The notes beneath the pieces are model-generated. The model was not told the origin of the DNA. It did no database searches and was given only the letters and a program-made list of their open reading frames with translations. From NCBI RefSeq assembly GCF_900168005.1, contig NZ_FUYP01000020.1:1-54282 (forward strand): 54,282 bases of DNA, given 5' to 3'. Made by a program: the position numbers and the translations under genes. Source of the stretch: Sphingopyxis flava. GTDB lineage: Bacteria > Pseudomonadota > Alphaproteobacteria > Sphingomonadales > Sphingomonadaceae. Below are positions 33,577-41,545 of this stretch, piece after piece (positions within the stretch are counted from its first letter, which is position 1; the number at the start of each line of letters is the position of its first letter).

Positions 33577-34142
33577 GGCTGCAGCCTCAGCGCGAGATCA
33601 TTCTGGAACCGCACATCGTCGCCCTCGGCGAGCCACGGCGCCTCTGCGGCGATGGCACCCAGAAGGTCGGTCAGCGGTTCGACCTCGCTCTTGTGGTAAT
33701 TGCCCAGCACATGGCCGGTCACCCGGTCCTTGTGCCCCGGATGGCCGATGCCGATCCGCACGCGGCGGAAATCGTCTCCGATGTGCGCGATCATGCTGCG
33801 GATGCCGTTATGCCCCGCCGCGCCGCCGCCGCGCTTCACCTTGACCTTCATCGGGGCGAGGTCGAGTTCGTCATAGAAAGCGGTGAGGTCCTGCGGCGTC
33901 AGCTTGTAGAAATCCATTGCAGCGCGCACGCTGCGACCGCTTTCGTTCATGAAGGTTGCGGGTTTGAGGATCAGGACGCGTTCGCGGCCGATGCGGCCGT
34001 CCTGCAGCCAGCCCTGGAATTTCTTCGCAGGCGCACCAAAGCCGTGCATGTCGGCGATGACGTCGACCGCCATGAAGCCGACATTGTGGCGGTGCATCGC
34101 ATATTGAGGCCCGGGATTACCGAGGCCGACCCAGAGCTGCAT
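33573..34142 (-). CDS. pth: Peptidyl-tRNA hydrolase
   Basis: A 189-residue enzyme that recycles peptidyl-tRNA released from stalled ribosomes. Active-site elements are visible: GLGNPGPQYAMHRHNVGF with Asn and catalytic His (about 18-20), KPATFMNESG, YDELDLAP with the catalytic Asp, and GGGAAGHNGIRSM. Length is typical. It lies downstream of rplY behind an intrinsic terminator, the common rplY-pth order. Confidence 0.96.
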   Translation of the reverse strand: MQLWVGLGNPGPQYAMHRHNVGFMAVDVIADMHGFGAPAKKFQGWLQDGRIGRERVLILKPATFMNESGRSVRAAMDFYKLTPQDLTAFYDELDLAPMKVKVKRGGGAAGHNGIRSMIAHIGDDFRRVRIGIGHPGHKDRVTGHVLGNYHKSEVEPLTDLLGAIAAEAPWLAEGDDVRFQNDLALRLQP

Positions 34143-34166
34143 GATATTGCCTTTCCCGGGGTCCGG

Positions 34167-34197
34167 AAAAAGCCCCCTCCCTCAGCAGGGAAGGGGC
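34167..34197 (-). terminator. Intrinsic terminator after rplY
   Basis: On the minus strand GCCCCTTCCCT, loop GCTG and AGGGAGGGGGC form an 11-bp stem (one wobble pair) directly followed by TTTTT (34171-34167). It would limit read-through from rplY into pth. Confidence 0.85.
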
Positions 34198-34211
34198 CTC
34201 GTCCGATTGGA

Positions 34212-34850
34212 TCAGGCTTCGTCGCCGCCTTCGGCTTCGCCTTCACCCGCATCCTTCGTCGTGTCGCCGTCGCTCGACTTGAGCGCCGACGGGGCAACGA
34301 TGGTGGCGATGGTGAAATCGCGGTCGGTGATCGCGCTTTCGGCGCCCTGGGGCAGCGTGACATTGCTGATATGGATCGAATCGCCAACGTCGAAGCCGGT
34401 AACGTCGATCACGATCTCGTCGGGAATCTTGTCCGCTTCGCAGACGAGTTCCAGTTCGTGGCGAACGATGTTCAGCACGCCGCCGCGCTTCAGGCCCGGC
34501 GAGGCGTCTTCGTTCTGGAAGATGACCGGAACCGCGACCTGAACCTTGGCATCCTTGGCGATGCGCAGGAAGTCGGCGTGGATCGGGCGATCCTTGACCG
34601 GGTGAAAAGCGACGTCCTTCGGCAGCGTACGGATCGTCTTGCCGCCGACCTCGATCATCACAACCGAGTTCATGAAGTGACCCGTCATCAGCTGCTTCAT
34701 CAGCAGCTTTTCCTCGATGTGGATCATCAGGGGTTCTTCTTTGCCGCCATAGACAACGGCGGGGACCCGGCCCTCACGACGCAGTTCGCGCGAGGCTCCC
34801 TTGCCTCCGCGTTCACGCGTCTCGGCCGACAGCACCAGCTGGTCGCTCAT
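34212..34850 (-). CDS. rplY: 50S ribosomal protein L25 (long Ctc/TL5 form)
   Basis: A 212-residue L25/TL5/CTC protein that binds 5S rRNA. The N-terminal L25 domain begins [19 protein letters not shown] and includes [10 protein letters not shown]; the C-terminal beta domain (about 100-190) ends in an acidic tail ([13 protein letters not shown]). ATG at 34850 is 7 bases after GGAG; ATG at 34853, one codon earlier, is also possible. It is followed by a strong terminator. Confidence 0.95.
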   Translation of the reverse strand: MSDQLVLSAETRERGGKGASRELRREGRVPAVVYGGKEEPLMIHIEEKLLMKQLMTGHFMNSVVMIEVGGKTIRTLPKDVAFHPVKDRPIHADFLRIAKDAKVQVAVPVIFQNEDASPGLKRGGVLNIVRHELELVCEADKIPDEIVIDVTGFDVGDSIHISNVTLPQGAESAITDRDFTIATIVAPSALKSSDGDTTKDAGEGEAEGGDEA

Positions 34851-34980
34851 CATTTTTCTCCGAAACAGATTGCACAGTCCGCCACGCCTCCAGGGATGAC
34901 CATGGCGGAAGCGCGGGCGCATAGCGGGCGCCGCGCGAAATTGCAAGGGCAGGTCCGAAGAAGCGCGCCGGCGCAGGCCC

Positions 34981-36354
34981 TCAGAAGCTGAGTTCGTCGT
35001 AGATATTCGACAGGTCGTGCGCCCACGGCCCTTCGTAACGGTCGAGCAGGTCGTGCGCGGGGGACTTGCCGCTCTTGGCGATGCGGCGGAGCGGTTCGAG
35101 GAAGCCGACTTCATTATCGCCCATCGAATTGACCTCGCCGCGCGCTGCAAGACCTGCCGCCGCAATGTCGAGCACCTTGTGCGCAAGGTCGCCGACGGTG
35201 CCGCCGCCGGGTGCGGGGGCGTCGAGGCCGTCCCGCGGCACCGCATCGCGCAGCATCTGCTGCTCCTCGATGGTCCATCCCTTCACCAGATCCCAGGCGG
35301 CGTCGAGCGCGCTCTGGTCGTAGAGCAGCCCGACCCAAAGGGCCGGAAGCGCGCAGATGCGGTTCCACGGCCCGCCGTCGGCGCCGCGCATTTCGAGGAA
35401 GCTCTTCAAACGCACCTCGGGGAAGGCGGTCGAAAGATGGTCGGTCCAGTCGGAAAGCCGCGGCAACTCGCCGGGGAGTGCAGGCAGTTCGCCCTCCAGG
35501 AAGTCGCGGAAGCTCTGCCCCGCAGCGTCGATATATTGGCCGTCGCGGAAGACGAAATACATCGGGACGTCGAGCATATAGTCGACATAGCGGTCATAGC
35601 CGAAGCCGTCCTCGAACACGAAGGGAAGCATGCCCGTGCGTGCGGGGTCGGTGTCTGTCCAGATGTGGCTGCGGTACGACATATAGCCGTTGGGCTTCCC
35701 CTCGGTGAAGGGTGAGGAAGCAAAGAGCGCGGTCGCGAGCGGCTGAAGCGCCAGGCTGACGCGGAACTTCTGCACCATGTCGACCTCGCTCTTGTAATCG
35801 AGGTTGGTCTGGATCGTGCAGGTGCGCAGCATCATGTCGAGGCCCATGCTGCCGACGCGCGGCATATGGTCGAGCATGATCCTGTAACGGCCCTTGGGCA
35901 TGACCGGCAGCTCGGCGCGCGTCTTGTCGGGCCACATGCCGAGGCCGAGGAAGCCGAGGCCGAGTTCGGCGCCGACCTCCTTCACCTGCTTCAGATGCCG
36001 GCCGGTTTCGGCGCAGGTCTGGTGGAGATTTTCGAGCGGCGCACCCGAAAGCTCCAATTGCCCCGCGGGTTCGAGGCTGACCGTGCCGTCGCTGCCGGCG
36101 AGCGCGATGACGTGGCCGCCCTCGATCACCGGCTCCCAGCCGAAGCGGGTGAGCGCCATCAAAAGGTCGCGGATGCCCCCGGGCTCGTCGTAAGACGGGG
36201 CGCTATGGTCGCTGGTGCGATAGACGAATTTCTCGTGCTCGGTGCCGATGCGCCACATCTCGCGAGGCTTTTCGCCCTTCGCCATGGGGGCCGCGAGCTG
36301 GTCGCGGCTTTCGATGATGGGATCGTTTCGATCTGAAACCTGCCGCGTGCTCAT
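34981..36354 (-). CDS. gshA: Glutamate-cysteine ligase
   Basis: A 457-residue ligase for the first step of glutathione synthesis, of the alphaproteobacterial/plant-like group. Motifs include [45 protein letters not shown] and [18 protein letters not shown] at 36354 gives the family N-terminus; the frame is open to 36438. Glutathione from this enzyme would supply the GSTs and the glutaredoxin fusion in the window. It lies 49 bases downstream of rsmE. Confidence 0.95.
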   Translation of the reverse strand: MSTRQVSDRNDPIIESRDQLAAPMAKGEKPREMWRIGTEHEKFVYRTSDHSAPSYDEPGGIRDLLMALTRFGWEPVIEGGHVIALAGSDGTVSLEPAGQLELSGAPLENLHQTCAETGRHLKQVKEVGAELGLGFLGLGMWPDKTRAELPVMPKGRYRIMLDHMPRVGSMGLDMMLRTCTIQTNLDYKSEVDMVQKFRVSLALQPLATALFASSPFTEGKPNGYMSYRSHIWTDTDPARTGMLPFVFEDGFGYDRYVDYMLDVPMYFVFRDGQYIDAAGQSFRDFLEGELPALPGELPRLSDWTDHLSTAFPEVRLKSFLEMRGADGGPWNRICALPALWVGLLYDQSALDAAWDLVKGWTIEEQQMLRDAVPRDGLDAPAPGGGTVGDLAHKVLDIAAAGLAARGEVNSMGDNEVGFLEPLRRIAKSGKSPAHDLLDRYEGPWAHDLSNIYDELSF

Positions 36355-36403
36355 GCGCGAGCATTTAGGGTGCGTCGAGCGATCTGACCAGTGGGTGATT
36401 GCA

Positions 36404-37162
36404 TCACGGGTCCGGGCCGCTCGTGCCCCAATCGCCATAGGCTGCCATCCAGATGCCGGTTGCGGCGATGGCAGCGGTTTCTGCGCGCAGAATGCGGGGA
36501 CCGAGCGCGATACGGCGTACCGCGGGATGCGCTAGCAGCGCTTCGCGCTCCCGGTCGGTGAAGCCTCCCTCGGGTCCCGTGAGGATCGCGGCTGGAGCGG
36601 GCGCGCCGGCATCGGTCAGCGGAATACCCCCCGCCTCGTCGGCGAAGAGAAGTGTGCGTTCCGCGGGCCAGTCTTTCAGGAGCTGCGGCAGTTTCACAGG
36701 CTCGGCGAGTTCGGGGAGTGCGGTGCGGCCGCATTGCTCGCATGCTTCCACGATCTGCGCCTCGATCCGCTCGCGCTTGACGCGCTCGACGATAGTACGC
36801 TCGGTGATGACCGGTTGCAGACGCGCGACGCCGAGCTCGGTTGCCTTCTCGATGATCCAGTCGAGGCGTGCCTTCTTGACCGGCGCGAAGCAGAGCCAGA
36901 GGTCGGGCACGCGTTCGAGCGGGCGCGTCTGACGCTCGATCCGGACGGTCAGCGTGCGTTTTCCCGTCTCGGCGATGCTGGCGAGCCATTCGCCGCTGCG
37001 ATTGTCGAAAAGGAGCAGCGGATCGCCCGTCTTTGCGCGCATGACGTGCAGCAGATAATGCGCCGCCGTCCCGTCGATCGCCAGCGCGCTTTCCGCACCG
37101 AGGGGCTGATCGATGAACAGACGGGGCGTACTGGCGGGCGGCCAGGCTGGTGTGGCGGGCAT
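36404..37162 (-). CDS. rsmE: 16S rRNA (uracil(1498)-N(3))-methyltransferase
   Basis: A 252-residue SPOUT-fold RNA methyltransferase. It has an N-terminal PUA-like domain (TPRLFIDQPLG to about 75) and a C-terminal knot with ATELGVARLQPV, LTGPEGGFTDREREAL and ALGPRILRAETA, which build the S-adenosylmethionine pocket. ATG at 37162 fits the family; the frame is open to 37270. It is upstream of gshA on the same strand and divergent from the tadG-like gene. Confidence 0.95.
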   Translation of the reverse strand: MPATPAWPPASTPRLFIDQPLGAESALAIDGTAAHYLLHVMRAKTGDPLLLFDNRSGEWLASIAETGKRTLTVRIERQTRPLERVPDLWLCFAPVKKARLDWIIEKATELGVARLQPVITERTIVERVKRERIEAQIVEACEQCGRTALPELAEPVKLPQLLKDWPAERTLLFADEAGGIPLTDAGAPAPAAILTGPEGGFTDREREALLAHPAVRRIALGPRILRAETAAIAATGIWMAAYGDWGTSGPDP

Positions 37163-37181
37163 AGCGCGCGGAATAGCCGAT

Positions 37182-37216
37182 GCGCGCCGCTTTGCCCAGT
37201 CGGCGTGGCGGCGCGC
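37182..37216. repeat. Inverted repeat between rsmE and the tadG-like gene
   Basis: GCGCGCCGC (37182-37190) and GCGGCGCGC (37208-37216) can form a 9-bp GC stem with a 17-base loop, followed on the plus strand by CTTTTG. It lies upstream of the tadG-like gene and downstream (antisense) of the rsmE start; it may block read-through into the Tad-like operon. Confidence 0.5.
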
Positions 37217-37369
37217 CTTTTGTTTCGATTCGGAGCGGAATCGTGCGTGATCGATGGTTCCAGCCCGCATCCGATTAGCCTTTTGGTAAGCAGTTCGGGC
37301 TTAGGTGCACGATACCAGCCGCGCATCTGAGTGGACCGCGTGCCTGGTCCTTGGGGGGTGATTGAGGCG

Positions 37370-39313
37370 ATGCGAGGGACCACCACCATTCGTCGTTTCC
37401 AAAAGGGCGCGAGCAGGCTGCTTCGCGACCAGCGCGGCAACGCCATGTTCCTGACGGCCGCGGCGGTTGTGCCGCTGATTGGCTTCGTCGGTTCTGCGGT
37501 CGATATCGGGCGCGCCTATATGGCCGAGCTGCGCCTTCAGCAGGCGTGCGACGCGGGCGTGCTCGCCGGCCGCCGCGCGATGGCGGGCGGCACCTATGAT
37601 TCGGCCGCCCAGGCGGAAGCCGACAAGATGTTCAATTTCAATTATCCGGCCAACAGCTACGGCAGTCACAATATCGGCTTCGCGTCGCAGGCGTCGGGTA
37701 ATTCGGACGTCACCGGCACCGCCAGCGCCGTTCTGCCGACTGCGCTGATGCACATATTCGGCAAGACCCAGTTCGACCTCACCGTCAACTGCACGGCGAA
37801 GCTCGAGATTTCCAACGTCGACGTGATGCTGGTGCTCGACGTGACGGGTTCGATGTCGCGCGCCAACGGCAGCGATACTGTCACCAAGATTGAGGGGCTG
37901 CGCACCGCGGCGATCGACTTCTTCGGAACGTTGACGGATGCTGACATAGGCGACGGACGGCTACGATTCGGGGTCGTTCCATACAGCTCATCGGTCAATG
38001 TCGGCGCCATCCTGATGGCAAAAAATCCAGACTGGTTGTCGGATAAGGTCAAGCTGCCGACGCGCAAGGCGGTGTTCCGCAAGGAATATGCCGATCCGAC
38101 GACCGACGTTTCCGACGAATATTCGGACGGGCCCATCACGACCGATCGCGACTGGACGACCGAACGAGGCAGTGTGTCGGGCATACGGAACTCGTCGGAC
38201 TGCGCAGCGCTCGTTCCCGACACGGACAGCCCGCGTCCAAGCGGGTCGCCCGACTATAACCGCACCGGCGTTTATGAAAGCGGCGACACGCGCGTCACGA
38301 CTTATCGGACCGAGCAGGATTACATCTATCGCGGCCAGCAACAATATGTGTGGTCGAATAACAAGTGCAGGCTGCGCTACAAGAACTCCTATTTCACGCG
38401 GACCTATACCACCACGGTGACCGAAACGAAGACGGACGTGTTCGACAACAGATACCAATATATCGATTTCACATTCGACGTCAGCCGGGCGAAACTCGGC
38501 GAAGCACTGAAGTCGGATACGGGCGATCGTGGGACCGACATTTCGACCTATTGGGAAGGCTGCATCATCGAGCGTTATACCACGCCGTTTGGTCCTACCG
38601 AGACTGCGCCCGCTGACGCCTATGACATGGACATCGACATGGAGCCGACCAATGTCGGTGACGACTCCGATGACACCAAATGGAAGCTGTTCCTGCCCGC
38701 AGTCACCTTCGATCGCGGTCAGAGAGGCGAGTTCACCTCGTCGAGCGACTATAAAAATTTTGCTGAAAAGGGTGGCGACTATGCCGCCTGCCCGGTGCCG
38801 GCGATGAATCTGACCGTGATGACCAAGGATGACGCCGACACCTTTGCCAACTATATCAATTCGCTGCAGCCCAAGGGTTATACCTATCACGACGCCGGCA
38901 TGGCGTGGGGCGCGCGGCTGATGTCACCTACCGGTCTGTTCAAGAGCGAGAATGCCACCGCCGACAATGGCCGGCCAATCAGCCGGCACATTATTTTCAT
39001 GACCGATGGCGACATGATGACGCCGCGGTCCAACCTGTCGCATCAAGGCAATGAATCGACGATGCAGCGGATCGGCGCGACCAGCGATGACAATGCGATT
39101 TCGCGCCATAACAACCGTTTCGTCCAGCTTTGCAGGGCTGCGCGCGACCGCGGCATCACCATCTGGGTCGTCTCCTTCGGGGTCGGCAGCAACGCCAATC
39201 TTAACAAATGCGCATCCTCGGGGCAGGCTTATGAAGCCGATGATTCGGAAGAGCTGAACGAGAATTTCCAGTCGATCGCGCGCCAGATTTCCAAGCTGAG
39301 GCTGTCGCAGTGA
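37370..39313 (+). CDS. TadG-like pseudopilus-type protein with VWA domain
   Basis: A 647-residue protein with a basic N-terminus, one membrane helix (about 25-45; RGNAMFLTAAAVVPLIGF, a TadE/TadG-type start) and a large exported part. A von Willebrand factor A domain carries the metal site DVTGSMS (157-163). Tyr/Thr-rich, low-complexity stretches lie at about 240-360, and IIFMTDGDMMTP is in the last quarter. ATG at 37370 follows GAGGCG. It overlaps the next gene (GTGA). Probably an envelope or pilus-associated adhesin-like protein; no Tad ATPase or secretin gene is nearby. Confidence 0.85.
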   Translation: MRGTTTIRRFQKGASRLLRDQRGNAMFLTAAAVVPLIGFVGSAVDIGRAYMAELRLQQACDAGVLAGRRAMAGGTYDSAAQAEADKMFNFNYPANSYGSHNIGFASQASGNSDVTGTASAVLPTALMHIFGKTQFDLTVNCTAKLEISNVDVMLVLDVTGSMSRANGSDTVTKIEGLRTAAIDFFGTLTDADIGDGRLRFGVVPYSSSVNVGAILMAKNPDWLSDKVKLPTRKAVFRKEYADPTTDVSDEYSDGPITTDRDWTTERGSVSGIRNSSDCAALVPDTDSPRPSGSPDYNRTGVYESGDTRVTTYRTEQDYIYRGQQQYVWSNNKCRLRYKNSYFTRTYTTTVTETKTDVFDNRYQYIDFTFDVSRAKLGEALKSDTGDRGTDISTYWEGCIIERYTTPFGPTETAPADAYDMDIDMEPTNVGDDSDDTKWKLFLPAVTFDRGQRGEFTSSSDYKNFAEKGGDYAACPVPAMNLTVMTKDDADTFANYINSLQPKGYTYHDAGMAWGARLMSPTGLFKSENATADNGRPISRHIIFMTDGDMMTPRSNLSHQGNESTMQRIGATSDDNAISRHNNRFVQLCRAARDRGITIWVVSFGVGSNANLNKCASSGQAYEADDSEELNENFQSIARQISKLRLSQ

Positions 39314-39906
39314 TACGGGTGACTGCCCTTCTGCGTCGTCTGTACTGCGATGGTCGAGCGGTTGCGATGGTCGAGTTCGCGCTGACGGCACCCCTCTTCA
39401 TGCTCGTCCTTATGGGTATATTTGACTATTCGTGGCAGATGTACGCACAGCAGGTGCTGCAAGGCGCGGTCAGCGAAGCCGGACGAGATTCAACGCTCGA
39501 AACCTTCGCGGACGACCAGACTGTGCTCGACACGCGCGTTCGCGAACAGGTGCTGCGCGTGTTCGGGGAGGCCGATGTACAATTCAGCCGCAAAGCTTAT
39601 GACCAGTTCAGTCAGGTCGGTGTCGAGGAGCGCTATACCGACGCCAACGGCAACGGCAGCTATGACGCTGGCGAATGCTATGACGACAGTAATGGCAACG
39701 GCCGCTGGGATCCCGATCGCGGGCGCACCGGCAATGGCGGTGCGGATGATATCGTCCTCTACACCGTCTCGATGACGTACGACCGCGTCCTCCCCGTGTG
39801 GCGGATGCTCGGCCAGCCACAGTCGGTGACCTTGTCCTATACGACGGTGCTTCGCAACCAGCCGTTCGCCTCGGGCTCGGACGCCGCGCCGGACAGCTGC
39901 CCATGA
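39310..39906 (+). CDS. TadE-like protein with Ca-binding-type repeats
   Basis: A 198-residue protein with a TadE-type N-terminus (AMVEFALTAPLFMLVLMGIF, membrane helix about 20-40, conserved Glu22). Residues 111-134 hold two Asp/Asn/Gly loops, DANGNGSYDAGE and DSNGNGRWDPD, resembling EF-hand or dockerin calcium loops. The start is GTG at 39310, overlapping the tadG-like TGA, and its stop overlaps the next ATG. Predicted pseudopilin of a Tad-like system. Confidence 0.85.
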   Translation: MIRVTALLRRLYCDGRAVAMVEFALTAPLFMLVLMGIFDYSWQMYAQQVLQGAVSEAGRDSTLETFADDQTVLDTRVREQVLRVFGEADVQFSRKAYDQFSQVGVEERYTDANGNGSYDAGECYDDSNGNGRWDPDRGRTGNGGADDIVLYTVSMTYDRVLPVWRMLGQPQSVTLSYTTVLRNQPFASGSDAAPDSCP

Positions 39907-40571
39907 CCGCCCGCGCTCACCTTCGGCGCCGATTTCGCGCCCTAGTCGCACAATTCGCGCGGAACGTTCGGGCGGCCGTCATCATCGAAATGGCGTTCGC
40001 CATTCCCTTTCTGGTGTTGCTAGGCTTCGGAGGGCTCGAGATCGCCAATCTGACGCTCACCCATACGCGCATCAGCCAGCTCGGGCTCAACACCGCCGAC
40101 AACGCCTCCCGCATTGCCGCAGGCAGCAATCTGGCGCAGCCGCAGGTGCGTGAAGCCGACATCAACGATGTGTTCGCGGGGGTCGAGAAACAGGCCGGCA
40201 ATCTGCATTTCGAACAGCACGGCCGAATCATTCTGTCGAGTCTCGAGCGCAACAGCGACGGCGGGCAATGGATCCACTGGCAGCGATGCTACGGCGACCT
40301 CAATGTCGATTCAAGCTATGGGACGGAGGGCGACGGGCAAAGCGGGACCGACTTTCCGGGCATGGGCCCTGAGGGTGCAGAGGTCACCGCGGCGGCGGGG
40401 ACGGCGGTGATGTTCGTCGAGGTTGTTTATGAATATCAGCCGCTTCTCTACGGCAAGTGGCTCGGCACCAGGACGATCCGGTCGACGGCTGCGTTCAACA
40501 TCCGCGAAGCGCGCGACTTGAGCCAAGTCTACAATCCCTCGCCCGCGGCGACTAAGTCGAGCTGTTCCTGA
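39903..40571 (+). CDS. Second TadE-like protein
   Basis: A 222-residue TadE-family protein. The N-terminal segment AVIIEMAFAIPFLVLLGFGG (about 25-44) has the conserved Glu of pseudopilins, followed by THTRISQLGLNTADNASRIA. The exported part has Cys residues near 130 and at the C-terminus. ATG at 39903 overlaps the previous TGA (ATGA), so the three genes form one coupled operon. The frame is open upstream but only inside the first TadE gene. Confidence 0.85.
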   Translation: MTARAHLRRRFRALVAQFARNVRAAVIIEMAFAIPFLVLLGFGGLEIANLTLTHTRISQLGLNTADNASRIAAGSNLAQPQVREADINDVFAGVEKQAGNLHFEQHGRIILSSLERNSDGGQWIHWQRCYGDLNVDSSYGTEGDGQSGTDFPGMGPEGAEVTAAAGTAVMFVEVVYEYQPLLYGKWLGTRTIRSTAAFNIREARDLSQVYNPSPAATKSSCS

Positions 40572-40635
40572 CGACCGCTGTCTGGCGCCAATCAGGCATT
40601 TATCACGAGCGCGTCGGCTGCTATCGCCCACCACG

Positions 40636-41544
40636 ATGACCGCGGCGCATCCTCCCGACAGCCAGCACCAGGGATTCCTGGCCCTGCTTCCCGCCGCGAT
40701 GCGGCCCTATGCTTTGCTCGCGCGCTTCGATCGCCCGATCGGCTGGTGGCTCCTCTATTGGCCCTGCGCCTGGGGGCTTGCACTCGGCGGCGGTGCGCAG
40801 AGCCACTGGCCGCTCTTCTTCTGGATGCTCCTTGGCGCGATTGTCATGCGCGGCGCTGGCTGCGTCTATAACGACATCGTGGACCGCAACCTCGACGCAA
40901 AGGTTGCGCGAACCGCGTCGCGTCCGGTTGCGAGCGGAGCGGTGTCGGTCCGAAATGCGCTCTTGTGGACGCTCTTGCTGTCGCTTGTCGGACTGGTTGT
41001 GCTGCTGCAACTGCCCCGGCCTGCGCAGATCGTCGCAGTTATGAGCCTTGCGCTGGTCGCCGCCTACCCCTTCATGAAGCGGATCACCTGGTGGCCCCAG
41101 GCGTGGCTGGGCCTGGTGTTCAGCTGGGGTGCGCTGGTCGGCTGGATTGCAGTCGGCGGGGGCGATGGTCTCGCGCTTCCATTGCTCTACGCGGGATCAA
41201 TCGCGTGGGTGATCGGCTATGATACCATCTACGCGCTGCAGGATATCGAAGATGACGCGCTCGTCGGTGTGAAGTCGAGTGCACGCGCGATGGGAACGCA
41301 GGTACGCTCCGGGGTCGCGCTTTGCTACGCGACTGCGCTGCTCTTGTGGGCAGGGGCGCTGTGGAGTGTGCGTCCCGACCCGCTTGTGTTCGTCGCGCTG
41401 GTGCCCACTGCGCTGCACCTGACGGGGCAGGTCGCGACGCTCGAGCCCGCGAGCGGCGCCGACGCACTGGCAAAATTCCGCAGCAACCGCTTCGCAGGGC
41501 TGCTCATATTCGCCGCGATGCTGGTGGTGGGAAGCGCAGGCTAG
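40636..41544 (+). CDS. ubiA: 4-hydroxybenzoate polyprenyltransferase
   Basis: A 302-residue integral membrane prenyltransferase that attaches the polyprenyl chain to 4-hydroxybenzoate in ubiquinone synthesis. Both Asp-rich metal-diphosphate motifs are present: NDIVDRNLDAKVARTASRP (about 75-93) and YALQDIEDDALVG (about 200-212), with about eight membrane segments. ATG at 40636. Its stop is 1 base from the convergent smc stop. 64 bases separate it from the TadE operon. Confidence 0.95.
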   Translation: MTAAHPPDSQHQGFLALLPAAMRPYALLARFDRPIGWWLLYWPCAWGLALGGGAQSHWPLFFWMLLGAIVMRGAGCVYNDIVDRNLDAKVARTASRPVASGAVSVRNALLWTLLLSLVGLVVLLQLPRPAQIVAVMSLALVAAYPFMKRITWWPQAWLGLVFSWGALVGWIAVGGGDGLALPLLYAGSIAWVIGYDTIYALQDIEDDALVGVKSSARAMGTQVRSGVALCYATALLLWAGALWSVRPDPLVFVALVPTALHLTGQVATLEPASGADALAKFRSNRFAGLLIFAAMLVVGSAG

Positions 41545-41545
41545 C

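Noticed and set aside
33468..34991. 507-codon plus-strand frame opposite pth and rplY
   Set aside because: Crosses two well-recognised minus-strand genes and their terminator; no motif.
37230..37370. CtrA box upstream of the tadG-like gene
   Set aside because: TTAGCCTTTTGGTAAG was noticed, but neither half matches TTAA, so it is too weak to report.
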